From an uncultured Propionibacteriaceae bacterium (GTDB lineage: Bacteria; Actinomycetota; Actinomycetes; Propionibacteriales; Propionibacteriaceae): DNA of 35,058 bases. Shown in pieces: positions 13,903-22,288 of the stretch. The notes beneath the pieces were generated by a model that did no database searches, was not told the DNA's origin, and saw only the letters and a program-made list of their open reading frames with translations. Location: assembly GCA_936924635.1 (NCBI GenBank), contig CAKZHP010000067.1, forward strand, positions 1 through 35,058. The letters are read 5' to 3'. Positions within the stretch are counted from its first letter, which is position 1. Each line of letters starts with the position of its first letter. A program made the translations under genes and the position numbers.

Positions 13903-14951
13903 GCGACGAGACTCCTGGCGGTAGCGGATCGGTGTTCGAGGGCGACGAGGAGGAGGTACGCGGCGGAGGCGACCGCGGCGAGCAGGACGATCGTGGCGAC
14001 CATGCCGGCGGTGTCGACGCGGTCGCGCTGCAGGGTGAGGACCATGCCGAGCCCACGCCCGCCCATGACCATCTCGCCCACGACGGCGCCGGTCACCGAC
14101 AGGGTGAACCCGTTGCGCAGGCCGGCGAAGATCCAGGGGAGTGCGAGGGGGAGCTCGATGTGGGTCAGCCGCTGCCACGAGCTGGCGCCGTCGATGCGGG
14201 CGGCGTCGACGATGTCGCGGTCGACGTGACGCAGGCCGCTGGAGGCGGTGACCAGGATCGGGAAGAACACGATCAGCGCGCAGAGCATGACGATCGCCAC
14301 GAGCCCGTACCCCACCCACAGCACCAGCAGCGGCGCCAGCGCCACCGCGGGGATGGCCTGAGTCGCGCCGAGGAAGGGTCGGGTCGCGGCGTCGGCCCAG
14401 CGCGAGCGGTGCAGCACGACCGCCAGGGGCAGCGCCACCGCGGCACCGAGCAGGCAGCCGAGGAGGGCCTCGGTGACCGTGCTGCCCAGGTAGGGGAGGA
14501 GGGAGCCGCTGGCGATGCCGGTGTACAGCTTGCGGGCGACGGCGCCCGGTGACGGCACGAGGAACGGGGGCAGGACGAGCGAGGCCACGTACCAGGCGGC
14601 GAGGAGGGTGCCGGCCAGCACGAGCGGGGCGGTGATCGCGGGCTCCCGGCGTGTACGGGTGCGCCTACGCTCGGGCGGTGTCCGGGGGGCCGGCTCAGAC
14701 GGTGTACGGGTGGGGCCGTGCACAGACTGCGCCCGCGGGGGGTTGACGCCGGTTGGCGTGCTGGTGCGGCTCGGCTCCCGGTGCGTGCTGGGGTGGGGTG
14801 GCGTGCTGGTGTGGCTGAGTCCCGGGTGCGCGCCGGTAGGGCGGTGACCGGGCAGGGGCGCCGACGGCGTACGCGTGGGGCGGGCCGGCTCGCGGGCAGG
14901 GGACGGCGGCGAGGCGGCGTGGCCGCTGCGAGGTGTGTCCACGGTCCTCAT
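13899..14951 (-). CDS. ribX: ABC transporter permease, RibX-type, with Pro-rich N-terminal extension
   Basis: The protein has 350 aa. The ATG at 14951 has GGAGG 5 nt upstream. Residues 1 to about 105 are Pro/Ser/Thr/Arg-rich with loose repeats (PTRTPS occurs twice). A BPD-type permease follows: ITAPLVLAGTLLAAWYVASL, several further membrane segments and the EAA-loop region DIVDAARIDGASSWQRLTHI that contacts the ATPase. An internal GTG (residue 77) would give a normal short N-terminus but lacks a Shine-Dalgarno sequence. It is the first gene behind the FMN riboswitch, so flavin import is the inferred role, repressed when FMN is high. The TauC/SsuC permease family is the generic alternative. 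Confidence 0.85.
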   Translation of the reverse strand: MRTVDTPRSGHAASPPSPAREPARPTRTPSAPLPGHRPTGAHPGLSHTSTPPHPSTHREPSRTSTPTGVNPPRAQSVHGPTRTPSEPAPRTPPERRRTRTRREPAITAPLVLAGTLLAAWYVASLVLPPFLVPSPGAVARKLYTGIASGSLLPYLGSTVTEALLGCLLGAAVALPLAVVLHRSRWADAATRPFLGATQAIPAVALAPLLVLWVGYGLVAIVMLCALIVFFPILVTASSGLRHVDRDIVDAARIDGASSWQRLTHIELPLALPWIFAGLRNGFTLSVTGAVVGEMVMGGRGLGMVLTLQRDRVDTAGMVATIVLLAAVASAAYLLLVALEHRSATARSLVA

Positions 14952-14955
14952 GAGT

Positions 14956-14979
14956 CCTCCGGTCGGGCGTGCTGACCGG
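14956..14979 (-). promoter_or_regulatory. Hairpin overlapping the ribX Shine-Dalgarno sequence
   Basis: On the minus strand CCGGTC (14974-14979) can pair with GACCGG (14959-14964), 9 nt apart. The 3' arm covers the first two bases of the GGAGG ribosome-binding site (14956-14960) of ribX. It is a plausible expression platform for translational control by the upstream riboswitch. Confidence 0.55.
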
Positions 14980-15035
14980 GGACGTCGGAACGCGTCGCGA
15001 GGCCCGCAGGGCGACCGGTGTCGTCCTACGAGCCG

Positions 15036-15176
15036 CGTGCGCCTCCCATCCGGACTTTCACCGTCGGTCCTGGAGTTCCACCAGGTCAACCGGGCGGCTC
15101 GGGAGCGGCTGCCCCCTCGACGCACGGGTCGCGGACTGTCACCGCCGGTTCGGAATCTCACCGACCCCGGAGCACG
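15036..15176 (-). promoter_or_regulatory. FMN riboswitch (RFN element)
   Basis: The minus strand shows the conserved RFN blocks in order: GGTGAGATTCCGAACCGGCGG, GTGACAGTCCGCGA, a variable arm, GGTTGACCTGGTGGAACTCC, GACCGACGGTGAAAGTC and CGGATGGGAG. CGTGC (15172-15176) and GCACG (15036-15040) can close P1. A possible -10 TACGAT (15187-15192) lies just upstream. The riboswitch sits 84 nt before ribX and should repress the downstream genes when FMN is abundant. Confidence 0.95.
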
Positions 15177-15242
15177 TGCTGCAGGAATCGTACGCCTCCG
15201 CGAGAACTGCCCCCACCCGGTCTCATCCGCTCTCATCCCCCC

Positions 15243-15310
15243 ACGTCACATCCGTCTCTGCGCCCCGCATCCCTCCAGGCGGTTGCGAAGAACAGGAACG
15301 GATGTGACGT
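15243..15310. repeat. 13-bp perfect inverted repeat with 42-nt spacer
   Basis: ACGTCACATCCGT (15243-15255) and ACGGATGTGACGT (15298-15310) flank 42 nt between the GDPD/IMPase stop and the riboswitch. It could be a transcript-end hairpin for that gene, or paired protein-binding sites; there is no T-run. Confidence 0.6.
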
Positions 15311-15343
15311 TGCGGGAGGTACCGGTCCGTGAGTCGGGGGGCG

Positions 15344-16840
15344 TCAGCCCCGGGGGCCGCGCCAGAGCTCGTACGCCTGCTGGGCCACCGCCGGGTGGGC
15401 CGCCAGGATCGGGGTGCCCGCCGGGGGGAAGGCCACCTCCTGGCCCTGGTCGTCGAGCACCACGCCGCCCGCCTCCCGCACCAGCAGCAGCGCGGCCAGG
15501 TGGTCGACCGCGGAGAAGGCGTCGATGACGGCGGCCTGGCCCCAGCCGGCGGCGATCCCGGCGAGCGTGAGCGTCCCCGACCCCATCACCCGCAGCGTCA
15601 CGTGGGCATCGGTGGCACGGCCGAGCATGTCGAGCATCCCTGGCCACGCGGCGTGTGCGGCCAGCTCGGTGAGCAGCACCCGCAGCTCCGGCTCGCCGTC
15701 GAGCTGCAGCAGCCGGCCGTCGCGGGTGGCCCCCATCCCGTACGCCGCCAGCATCACCTCACCCAGCCACGGGTGGCCGACGGCCGCGACGAGCGGCCGG
15801 TCGCCGACGGCCATGGCGAGGCTGAACGACGTCCAGGGCAGGCGGTTGGCGAGGTTGGTGGTGCCGTCGACGGGGTCGAGGTACCAGGTCGGCCCCTCAC
15901 CGGGCTCGCCCCCCTCCTCCTCGCCGACCACGACGTGCCCGGGCAGCTCGGCCGCGATCACCTCGCGCACCCGGCGCTCCACGGCAGTGTCCACCTCGGT
16001 CACCACGTCCGCGTCGTGCGCCTTCGCCACCACCGAGCCGAGCGGGGCGTCGGCGGTGTACGCGTTCGCCCACTGCGCCAGCGACCCGGCCACGCTCAGC
16101 GACCGGCTCAGCTCGCGCTCGTCGACGGGCAGCACCACCGCCGTACGCGCCCGGGGCGTCTCGCTCAGCACCTCGTTCAGCAGCCGCAGCCGGTCACTGG
16201 TGATCGCGTCGATCCCGATCGACCGCAGCCACCGGATCACCCCCGCCTCGTTGGCCGTCCACGCCCATGCCTGCAGCCCGAGCCCGTGCACCTGCTCCAC
16301 GAGCGCCGCCGTCCAGTCGGCCCAGCTGCTGTTCACCATCGTCGGCCGCAGCCGCTCGACGAGCTCCAGGTCCAGCGCGCCGCCGGGATGGTTCATCTGG
16401 ATCGCGGCCTCGGGGGCCCGGTCTCGTACGGCCTGGGTCGCCGTCACGTCACCGCAGTACGCCACCTCGACACCGCCCACCGAGCGCACCACGTCCAGCG
16501 CCGCCAGAGAGTCCTCGGCGCACGTGGCATCCACCAGCACCCGCGCCGACCGCTCCTTCGCCAGCGCCAGCACGTCCTCCAGCAGCGGGATCGCGTACGC
16601 GGCCCCGCCCAGCGCCTGCACCTCGGCCCAGGTCACCTCCGAGACCGCCGCCGGCAGCCCCCACAGCCGGCGCAGCGTGGCGTCGTGCAGCACGACCGAG
16701 CGACCGTCCTTCGTCGTCCGTACGTCGATCTCCAGCCAGTCGCACCCGATGTCGAGGGCGTGGGCGAAACCGTCGAGGGTGTTCTCGCGTCGGGCGGCGG
16801 GGTGGCCGCGGTGGGCCACGCGAAGCACAGGATGAGCCAT
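15344..16840 (-). CDS. Glycerophosphodiester phosphodiesterase - inositol monophosphatase fusion
   Basis: The 498-aa protein joins two complete catalytic domains. Residues 1 to about 225 are a GDPD barrel: H10-R-G, E37/D39 in WLEIDV, H52-D53, and QAWAWTANE near its end. Residues about 235-498 are an inositol-phosphatase-type domain: VTEVDTAVERRV, GEEEGG (E307/E308), DPVDGTTN (D322-N329), and AFSAVDHLAALLLVREAGG with D446. The two could release glycerol-3-phosphate and an alcohol from glycerophospho-inositol, then dephosphorylate a sugar or inositol phosphate; that coupling is inference. The ATG at 16840 gives a compact GDPD start; a longer upstream open frame looks non-coding. It is divergent from the 61-aa ORF and LAL regulator. 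Confidence 0.9.
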   Translation of the reverse strand: MAHPVLRVAHRGHPAARRENTLDGFAHALDIGCDWLEIDVRTTKDGRSVVLHDATLRRLWGLPAAVSEVTWAEVQALGGAAYAIPLLEDVLALAKERSARVLVDATCAEDSLAALDVVRSVGGVEVAYCGDVTATQAVRDRAPEAAIQMNHPGGALDLELVERLRPTMVNSSWADWTAALVEQVHGLGLQAWAWTANEAGVIRWLRSIGIDAITSDRLRLLNEVLSETPRARTAVVLPVDERELSRSLSVAGSLAQWANAYTADAPLGSVVAKAHDADVVTEVDTAVERRVREVIAAELPGHVVVGEEEGGEPGEGPTWYLDPVDGTTNLANRLPWTSFSLAMAVGDRPLVAAVGHPWLGEVMLAAYGMGATRDGRLLQLDGEPELRVLLTELAAHAAWPGMLDMLGRATDAHVTLRVMGSGTLTLAGIAAGWGQAAVIDAFSAVDHLAALLLVREAGGVVLDDQGQEVAFPPAGTPILAAHPAVAQQAYELWRGPRG

Positions 16841-16929
16841 ACCAGCGACCCTAGAGGCTCTGGGTGAAGCGCAGGTGACGAGCACCTCATCGCGCATCAG
16901 CCCCTGTGCTCCCTCAGATCGCGGCCTGT

Positions 16930-16947
16930 GTCTGAGGTACCTCAGAC
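16930..16947. promoter_or_regulatory. 18-bp perfect palindrome in a divergent promoter region
   Basis: GTCTGAGGTACCTCAGAC is fully self-complementary. It lies in the 178-bp gap between the divergent GDPD/IMPase gene and the 61-aa ORF/LAL regulator; a half-site CTCAGA recurs just upstream (near 16915). It is a likely operator for a dimeric regulator; which one is unknown. Confidence 0.6.
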
Positions 16948-17018
16948 CCTGCACCGTGCGCAAAGACTGGGCACCCGCCCGATGCCTCGCCGCGCGTCTC
17001 ACGGCGAGCCTGGACGTC

Positions 17019-17204
17019 ATGAGCGACTACCAGTTCACCCAGCTGCACCGGGCCCGGGAGGCAGACCTGCGACGCGGGGCCCGCGACGCGGCGCTCGCCA
17101 GGTCGCTGCCGCGGCGCCCCGGCCTGCTCGCACGTCTGCGCGGTCTCGTACGCCCTTCCACCCGCGAGACCCCCCACCCCCGCCCTGGCACGATGAGCGC
17201 ATGA
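17019..17204 (+). CDS. Small basic protein, 61 aa, coupled to LAL regulator
   Basis: It begins MSDYQFTQLHRAREADL, is Arg/Leu-rich (RRPGLLARLRGLV) and ends TMSA. Its TGA overlaps the ATG of the LAL regulator (ATGA, 17201-17204), implying translational coupling. Small actinobacterial proteins with a similar N-terminus are familiar to me but have no assigned function. No membrane segment or cysteines are seen. It could also act simply as a leader ORF. Confidence 0.6.
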   Translation: MSDYQFTQLHRAREADLRRGARDAALARSLPRRPGLLARLRGLVRPSTRETPHPRPGTMSA

Positions 17205-19945
17205 GCCCACGCGTCATCGGCCGGGAGGACGAGCTCGCCTGGCTGCACGAGGCGTACGCGGCGGCGCAGGCGGGCGGCGCCGTACGTCTGATCGCCGGCG
17301 AGGCCGGCATGGGCAAGACCAGCCTGGCCCGGGCCTTCGCCGCCGGGCTCGATGCCCAGGTGCTGGTCGGAGCCAGCCTCTCGCTCGGCGATGAGCCAGC
17401 CCCGCTGGCAGCCGTCAGCGCCACGATGTCGACGCTCGCTCAACGAGTCGGCGACGACACGGTGCTGGAGTGGGCAGGCGCCGGCGCGGCGTCGCTGGCG
17501 CCTGTGCTGCCCGCGGCCGGCCCGCCGTCGGCCGGCAGCTCGGTCGACCGGCTGCGGATGTTCGAGGCGGTCGCCCGTACGCTCCAGCGCGCGAGCGAGC
17601 AGCAACCTCTGGTCTGGGTGGTGGAGGACCTCCACTGGGCCGACGCGGCCACCTGGCAGCTGCTGCAGTTCCTCACCACCACGCTGGGCGAGGCGCGGGT
17701 GCTGGTGCTCGGCACGTACCGCTCCGACGAGGTGCTCGGCCGCCACCCCCGCCGCGGAGCGCTCGCCGAGCTGCGGCGGGCTCCCGGGGTGCAGACCCTG
17801 GAGCTGCGGCCCCTGCCGGCAGCGCGGATCTTCGAGATCGTCCGCACGGTCGCCCCCACCGCCCCCGACGCGTACGCAGCCCGGATCGCCGACCGCGCCG
17901 CCGGGGTGCCGTACTTCGCCGAAGAGCTCGCTCGTGCCCTCGCCCCGGCCTCCTGGGCCCTGCCGACGACGCTGCGGGAGGCACTGCTGCTGCGGGTCCG
18001 CTGCTTCGCGGTCCCGACCCGGCAGCTGCTGGGTCGGCTTGCCGTCGTCGGCGTCCGGGCCCCGCACGACCTGCTGCGCGACCTCGCCGATCAGGACGAG
18101 GACACGTTCGCCACCTCCGTGCGCGAGGCCGTCGACGCCGCCGTGGTCGACCTCACCGACGACGGGTACGCCTTCCACCACGCGCTGCTGCAGGAGGTGC
18201 TGTACGACGAGGTGCTGCCCGGTGAGCGCGTCCGGCTGCACTCCCGGGTGGCCGACCACCTCGTCGGTCCGAGCCGGGAGGAGCGGTCCGAACGCATCCA
18301 CCACCTGGCCGCTGCGCGACGTACGGAGGACGCGTTCCGTGCTTGCGTCGAGCTGCTGCAGTGCGTCGGCTCCTCGCACTGGAGCGCCTGGCAGCTCTAC
18401 CAGCGGCTGCTCGGAGCCTGGGACCTGGTCTCAGAGCCGGAGTCGGTCGCGGGGCCCCGGGATGCGGTGCTGGCTCGGGCCGCGGTCGCCGCGGGTGCCT
18501 CAGGCGACTGGGCCGAGGCACTGGCGCGGATCGACGAGAGCCTTGCCGACACCGCCCCCGACATCGACCCGCTCGAGCGCGCCAACCGGCTCATCACCAA
18601 GGGCAGGGCGCTGGGATACCTCAACAGGCGCGGCGACGTCACCGTGCTCCGGCAGGCGCTGGCGCTGACGCCCAGCGACCGGCCGACGATGCAGCGGGCA
18701 CGAGCCTTCGACATGCTCGCCGGCCGGCTGATGCTCGAGGGCACGCACTTCGAGGAGGCCATGCGGACCGCCCAGGAGGGGGTCGACGTCGCCCGGGCGC
18801 TCGGCAGCGACTACTACGTCAGCACGCTGGAGAACACCATCGCGGGGTGCCTGTGCTCGCTGGGCAGGGAGGACGAGGCGGAGCCGCACTTCGCCGAGGC
18901 TCGCCGGCTCGGCAGCGGCCGCACGCGCATCCGCTACTTCCTCAACCACGGCCACTACCGCAACCTGCGGGGCGACTACACCGGGGCCGTCGATCTCGCC
19001 CGGGAAGGCATCGCCACGGCTGCCGAGCAGGGAGTCGGTCAGTCGGTGGGGGCCATGCTGCTCGGCAACCTCGCCGAGCCCCTGGTCAACCTCGGCCGGT
19101 TCGACGAGGCGCGCGAGATCCTGAACGAGGCGCTGCTCCTCAACGTGCACTCGACGTACGAGATCCAGCTGCGCGAGCTCCAGGCGATGCTGCTGCTGGA
19201 GGCGGACCAGGCCGACGACGCGTACGCGACGCTGGAGGCGATGGGGCCGGTGGACGAGGCCCAGCACGTGTGGTTCACCAGTGTCATCCGGCAGGACGTC
19301 CTGCTCGCCCAGGGCCTGTACGCCGACGCGGTCGCCACCGGCGCCCCGCTGCTCGAGGGACGTACACCATGCCGACTCTCCTGGGACGTGATCGTCCGCT
19401 CGGCCAGGGCCGAACGGCTGAGCGGGGGAGACCCGTCACGGCTGCTGGAGGTGGCCAGACGGATCCCCGGATATGTGCGTGGGGCCGCGTACGGGGCCTT
19501 GCTGGCGGCCGAGTGCACCGGCACGGTCGAGGCCTGGCGGGAGGCGTACGAAGTCCGCGAACCGCTGCCGTTCAGCCTGGGCCTCTACGTCGCCGGCGCG
19601 TACGGGCAGGCGCTGCTGGCTGCTGGCCGGCCTGAGGGACAGACGGTGGTGGCCGAGGCGTTGGAGCGCGCTCGCGATGCCGGGGCGGTGCGGTGGGAGC
19701 GCGAGCTGTCGGGACTCGTGGCGCCGAGGCCGGCGTCGCGGCCAGGAGCTGGCGTGGGGAGGCTCACGGCGCGCGAGTCGGAGGTGCTGCGCCTGGTGGC
19801 CGCCGGCCGGAGCAACGGGCAGATCGCGGCGGAGCTGGTGGTGTCACCGAAGACCGCCAGCGTGCACGTGTCGAACATCCTGGCCAAGCTCGGGGTGAGC
19901 AGCCGCGGTGAGGCCGCCGCCTGGGCGCACGCGAACGGCGTGTAG
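17201..19945 (+). CDS. LAL-type LuxR-family transcriptional regulator (914 aa)
   Basis: The N-terminus is an AAA/STAND ATPase: VIGREDELAWL, Walker A GEAGMGKT (33-40), Walker B VWVVEDLHWAD (138-148) and a typical YRSDEV segment. The middle is helical and TPR-like. The C-terminus is a LuxR HTH: LTARESEVLRLVAAGRSNGQIAAEL then VHVSNILAKLGVSSR. The length fits the LAL (MalT-like) class, which couples ATP and ligand sensing to activation. The target is unknown. The start overlaps the 61-aa ORF. Confidence 0.93.
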   Translation: MSPRVIGREDELAWLHEAYAAAQAGGAVRLIAGEAGMGKTSLARAFAAGLDAQVLVGASLSLGDEPAPLAAVSATMSTLAQRVGDDTVLEWAGAGAASLAPVLPAAGPPSAGSSVDRLRMFEAVARTLQRASEQQPLVWVVEDLHWADAATWQLLQFLTTTLGEARVLVLGTYRSDEVLGRHPRRGALAELRRAPGVQTLELRPLPAARIFEIVRTVAPTAPDAYAARIADRAAGVPYFAEELARALAPASWALPTTLREALLLRVRCFAVPTRQLLGRLAVVGVRAPHDLLRDLADQDEDTFATSVREAVDAAVVDLTDDGYAFHHALLQEVLYDEVLPGERVRLHSRVADHLVGPSREERSERIHHLAAARRTEDAFRACVELLQCVGSSHWSAWQLYQRLLGAWDLVSEPESVAGPRDAVLARAAVAAGASGDWAEALARIDESLADTAPDIDPLERANRLITKGRALGYLNRRGDVTVLRQALALTPSDRPTMQRARAFDMLAGRLMLEGTHFEEAMRTAQEGVDVARALGSDYYVSTLENTIAGCLCSLGREDEAEPHFAEARRLGSGRTRIRYFLNHGHYRNLRGDYTGAVDLAREGIATAAEQGVGQSVGAMLLGNLAEPLVNLGRFDEAREILNEALLLNVHSTYEIQLRELQAMLLLEADQADDAYATLEAMGPVDEAQHVWFTSVIRQDVLLAQGLYADAVATGAPLLEGRTPCRLSWDVIVRSARAERLSGGDPSRLLEVARRIPGYVRGAAYGALLAAECTGTVEAWREAYEVREPLPFSLGLYVAGAYGQALLAAGRPEGQTVVAEALERARDAGAVRWERELSGLVAPRPASRPGAGVGRLTARESEVLRLVAAGRSNGQIAAELVVSPKTASVHVSNILAKLGVSSRGEAAAWAHANGV

Positions 19946-19970
19946 ACCCGCCCCTTCCCACACCGCAGCG

Positions 19971-20032
19971 GCACAGGCATCTGGGTTCAGGACCGGCGAG
20001 ATCTCGCCCGTCCTGGACCCAGACCCCTGTGC
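19971..20032. terminator. Large interrupted inverted repeat between convergent genes
   Basis: Nested arms GCACAGG/CCTGTGC, CTGGGT/ACCCAG, CAGGAC/GTCCTG and GGCGA/TCGCC form a hairpin of about 62 nt with a GATC loop and small internal mismatches. It lies between the LAL gene and the MFS gene, which converge. No T-run follows, so it is a probable bidirectional transcript-end structure. Confidence 0.65.
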
Positions 20033-20076
20033 AGTGGCGGACGCGGCCGGAACGGCTGCGCACCAGGTAGTTCAGA

Positions 20077-21336
20077 TCAGGGGTGCTTGGGCTCCACCGA
20101 CAGCCAGGGCCGGCGCTTCATCATGTGCACCTCGACACCCTCGGAGCGCAGCAGGTACACCGCCACCCCCAGGAACAGCACGATCAGCCCGGCGGCGCAG
20201 AACCAGACGGTGGAGCGGGCGCCGTACGCGGAGCCGATCCAGCCGACCAGCGGCGACACGATCGGCGTGAGGCCCATGATGACCGCGCCCCAGAGCGCCA
20301 TCACGCGGCCTCGGACCTCGGGCGCCACGCCCATCTGCACCAGCGCGTTCGCGGTCACCATCACCTGCACCGAGCACAGGCCCATGGGGACCATCAGCAG
20401 CGTGAAGAGCAGGAAGGTCGGTGCCATCGCCGACAGGGTCATGCAGATGGCGAAGCACCCGAGCGCGACGGCGACGTGCCGGATCCGGGGCCGCGGTCTG
20501 CGTGCGGCCAGGAGCGCCGCGGTCAGCGAGCCGATGCCCATGATCGAGCCCAGGGCGCCGAACTCGCCGGCGCCCTTGCCGAACTCCTGCGTCGCCATCA
20601 GCGGGTTGGTGATGGCGAAGTTGAAGCCGAAGGTTCCCATCGCGGCGGCGATGGTGAGCAGCATGGTGAGGTCTGGGCGCTTCGAGACGTACCGGATGGC
20701 CGTCATCAGGCCACCCTTCTGCCCGCCCTTGGCGACCTGCGGGGCCATGGTCGCCGGCTCGAGGCGGAGCAGGCAGAACATGTGCACCAGGTAGGTGACG
20801 GCGTTCACGATGAACACCGGGCCGGTGCCGATCAGTGCGATCAGCGCGCCGGCGGCACCGGGGCCGAGGAGGCGGGCGGCGTTGAAGCTGGTGCTGTTCA
20901 GCCCGATGGCGTTGGACACCTTCGAGACGGGCACCAGGTCGGACACGATCGACTGCCGGCAGGGGCCGTCGAACGCTCCAGCCACCCCGTCGAGGAACGC
21001 GAGCAGGAACACGTGCCACAGCTGCACCGTGCCGGTCAGCGTGAGGGTGGCCAGCGCGATGATGTCGGCGAGCAGCACCGTGTTGGCGATCAGCATGATC
21101 CGACGCTTGGGGAACCGGTCGGCGAGCGAGCCGGCGATGGGGGTGAGCAGCAGCGTCGGGATGAACATCGCGCTGGTGAGCAGCCCCAGTGCCTGGGCGT
21201 TGCCCTTGGTCAGCTCGACGAGAACCAGCCAGGACTGGGCCGTACGGGTCATCCACACGCCGAGGTTGGAGGCGGTGACGCCCGTGAAGTACCGGCGGTA
21301 GTTCGGGACCGAGAGGCTGTCGAAGGTGCGGCTCAT
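20077..21336 (-). CDS. MFS exporter (EntS/MFS_3-like)
   Basis: The 419-aa membrane protein has about 12 hydrophobic segments. It has a typical N-terminus (FDSLSVPNYRRYFTGVTASNLG) and the loop signature GSLADRFPKRRIM after the second helix, with DGPCRQSIVSDLV and RGRVMALWGAVIMG further on. This resembles the EntS-like MFS_3 group of exporters, but the substrate cannot be read from sequence. Its ATG overlaps the stop of the MarR gene (ATGA), so the pair is one operon and the exporter is presumably induced by MarR ligands such as drugs or phenolics. Confidence 0.9.
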   Translation of the reverse strand: MSRTFDSLSVPNYRRYFTGVTASNLGVWMTRTAQSWLVLVELTKGNAQALGLLTSAMFIPTLLLTPIAGSLADRFPKRRIMLIANTVLLADIIALATLTLTGTVQLWHVFLLAFLDGVAGAFDGPCRQSIVSDLVPVSKVSNAIGLNSTSFNAARLLGPGAAGALIALIGTGPVFIVNAVTYLVHMFCLLRLEPATMAPQVAKGGQKGGLMTAIRYVSKRPDLTMLLTIAAAMGTFGFNFAITNPLMATQEFGKGAGEFGALGSIMGIGSLTAALLAARRPRPRIRHVAVALGCFAICMTLSAMAPTFLLFTLLMVPMGLCSVQVMVTANALVQMGVAPEVRGRVMALWGAVIMGLTPIVSPLVGWIGSAYGARSTVWFCAAGLIVLFLGVAVYLLRSEGVEVHMMKRRPWLSVEPKHP

Positions 21337-21764
21337 GCGTCGATCACCTTCCGGAGCACCTGGGCGCCGGCGAGCAGGGTCTCCAGCTCGGCGGGGGTGC
21401 AGTCGCGCAGCAGCTGAGCGACGTACGCATCCCGCTCGGTCCGGCCCTTGTGCAGGGTGCGCTTGCCGGCGGCGGTGAGGGTGACGATCTTCGCCCGGGC
21501 GTCGGTCGGGTCGGGCTGGCGGGCCACCAGGCCGCGCTCCTCGAGCTCGCCGATGGTGCGCGACATGGAGGGGGCGCTCACGCGCTCGCGGTTCGCCAGC
21601 TCACCGGCGGTGGCAGGGCCCTCCTCGAGCCACGCGAGCACCGTGAACAGGTGCGGGGCGAGGGAAGGCGTGTGGTCTCGCACGTGCCGTGCGAGCGACT
21701 GCGAGGAGAGTCTGATCTCGTGGGCGATCTGGGTCAGGGTCGGGTCAAGGGTGTGGGCAGGCAT
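21333..21764 (-). CDS. MarR-family regulator
   Basis: The 143-aa winged-HTH protein has HLFTVLAWLEEGPATAGELANRE, then VSAPSMSRTIGELEERGLVARQ and a wing with DPTDARAKIVTLTAAGK, the standard MarR DPxDxR signature. It probably represses itself and the downstream MFS exporter. A palindrome at 21788-21808 lies 24-44 bp upstream of its start. Confidence 0.92.
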   Translation of the reverse strand: MPAHTLDPTLTQIAHEIRLSSQSLARHVRDHTPSLAPHLFTVLAWLEEGPATAGELANRERVSAPSMSRTIGELEERGLVARQPDPTDARAKIVTLTAAGKRTLHKGRTERDAYVAQLLRDCTPAELETLLAGAQVLRKVIDA

Positions 21765-21768
21765 GCGT

Positions 21769-21808
21769 CAGATATCTGGGTCGAGGATTAGTTACGTGCA
21801 GCAACTAA
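21769..21808. promoter_or_regulatory. Probable MarR operator region
   Basis: An inverted pair TTAGTTAC (21788-21795) / GCAACTAA (21801-21808) with a 5-nt gap matches the usual MarR operator size. A second perfect palindrome CAGATATCTG (21769-21778) lies next to the start codon. No firm -10/-35 was assigned. Confidence 0.6.
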
Positions 21809-21871
21809 CTGTACGTGATCTCGCCGCTGATCCCACCCCGATGAGCGCTCTCTCACCTCCGAGAGGTGGCC

Positions 21872-22123
21872 TCAGAGCCGGCGCAGGAAGTCTGGGTCGT
21901 CGTCGGGGCCGCGCGCGTGCGGGGGCTGCTCGTAGTCGGTGGGCCGGGCCGGTTGCCCCAGCAATAGCCAGAGAAGCGTGCCGACCACCGGCATCAGCAG
22001 CACCACCACGAACCACATCCAGCGCGGCATCCTGCGCACCCGGTCGCCGTCGGCCCCACCGACGTCGACCAACCCGTAGACGGTCAACGCGATCACCGCC
22101 ACGACCAGGATGATCCGGAGCAT
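21872..22123 (-). CDS. PLDc_N-domain small membrane protein
   Basis: The 83-aa protein has two membrane segments (MLRIILVVAVIALTVYGLV and WMWFVVVLLMPVVGTLLWLL), a basic connecting loop (RVRRMPR) and the ending GQPARP with an acidic tail DDDPDFLRRL. This is the PLDc_N (phospholipase D/nuclease N-terminal) arrangement, common as a stand-alone actinobacterial protein of unknown function. Confidence 0.8.
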   Translation of the reverse strand: MLRIILVVAVIALTVYGLVDVGGADGDRVRRMPRWMWFVVVLLMPVVGTLLWLLLGQPARPTDYEQPPHARGPDDDPDFLRRL

Positions 22124-22288
22124 GGGGCGAGTCTAGGTCGGGGCCGGCCACCTCAGACCGTGGAGCGACAGCCGCGACGACGCTGCACAGGGGGTTCAGG
22201 ATCGCGCACGGCCGCGGGGGCTGCAGCCGCCAAGGGGTCGGCGGAGCTTCATGCGCAGCGGAGCTCCCCGCGTGCCCTGGGGGTGCGT

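Noticed and set aside
12073..14229. 718-codon plus-strand open frame across the transposon right end and the ribXY region
   Set aside because: It crosses an insertion junction and is antisense to the kinase, ribY and ribX genes, with a low-complexity translation; not a gene.
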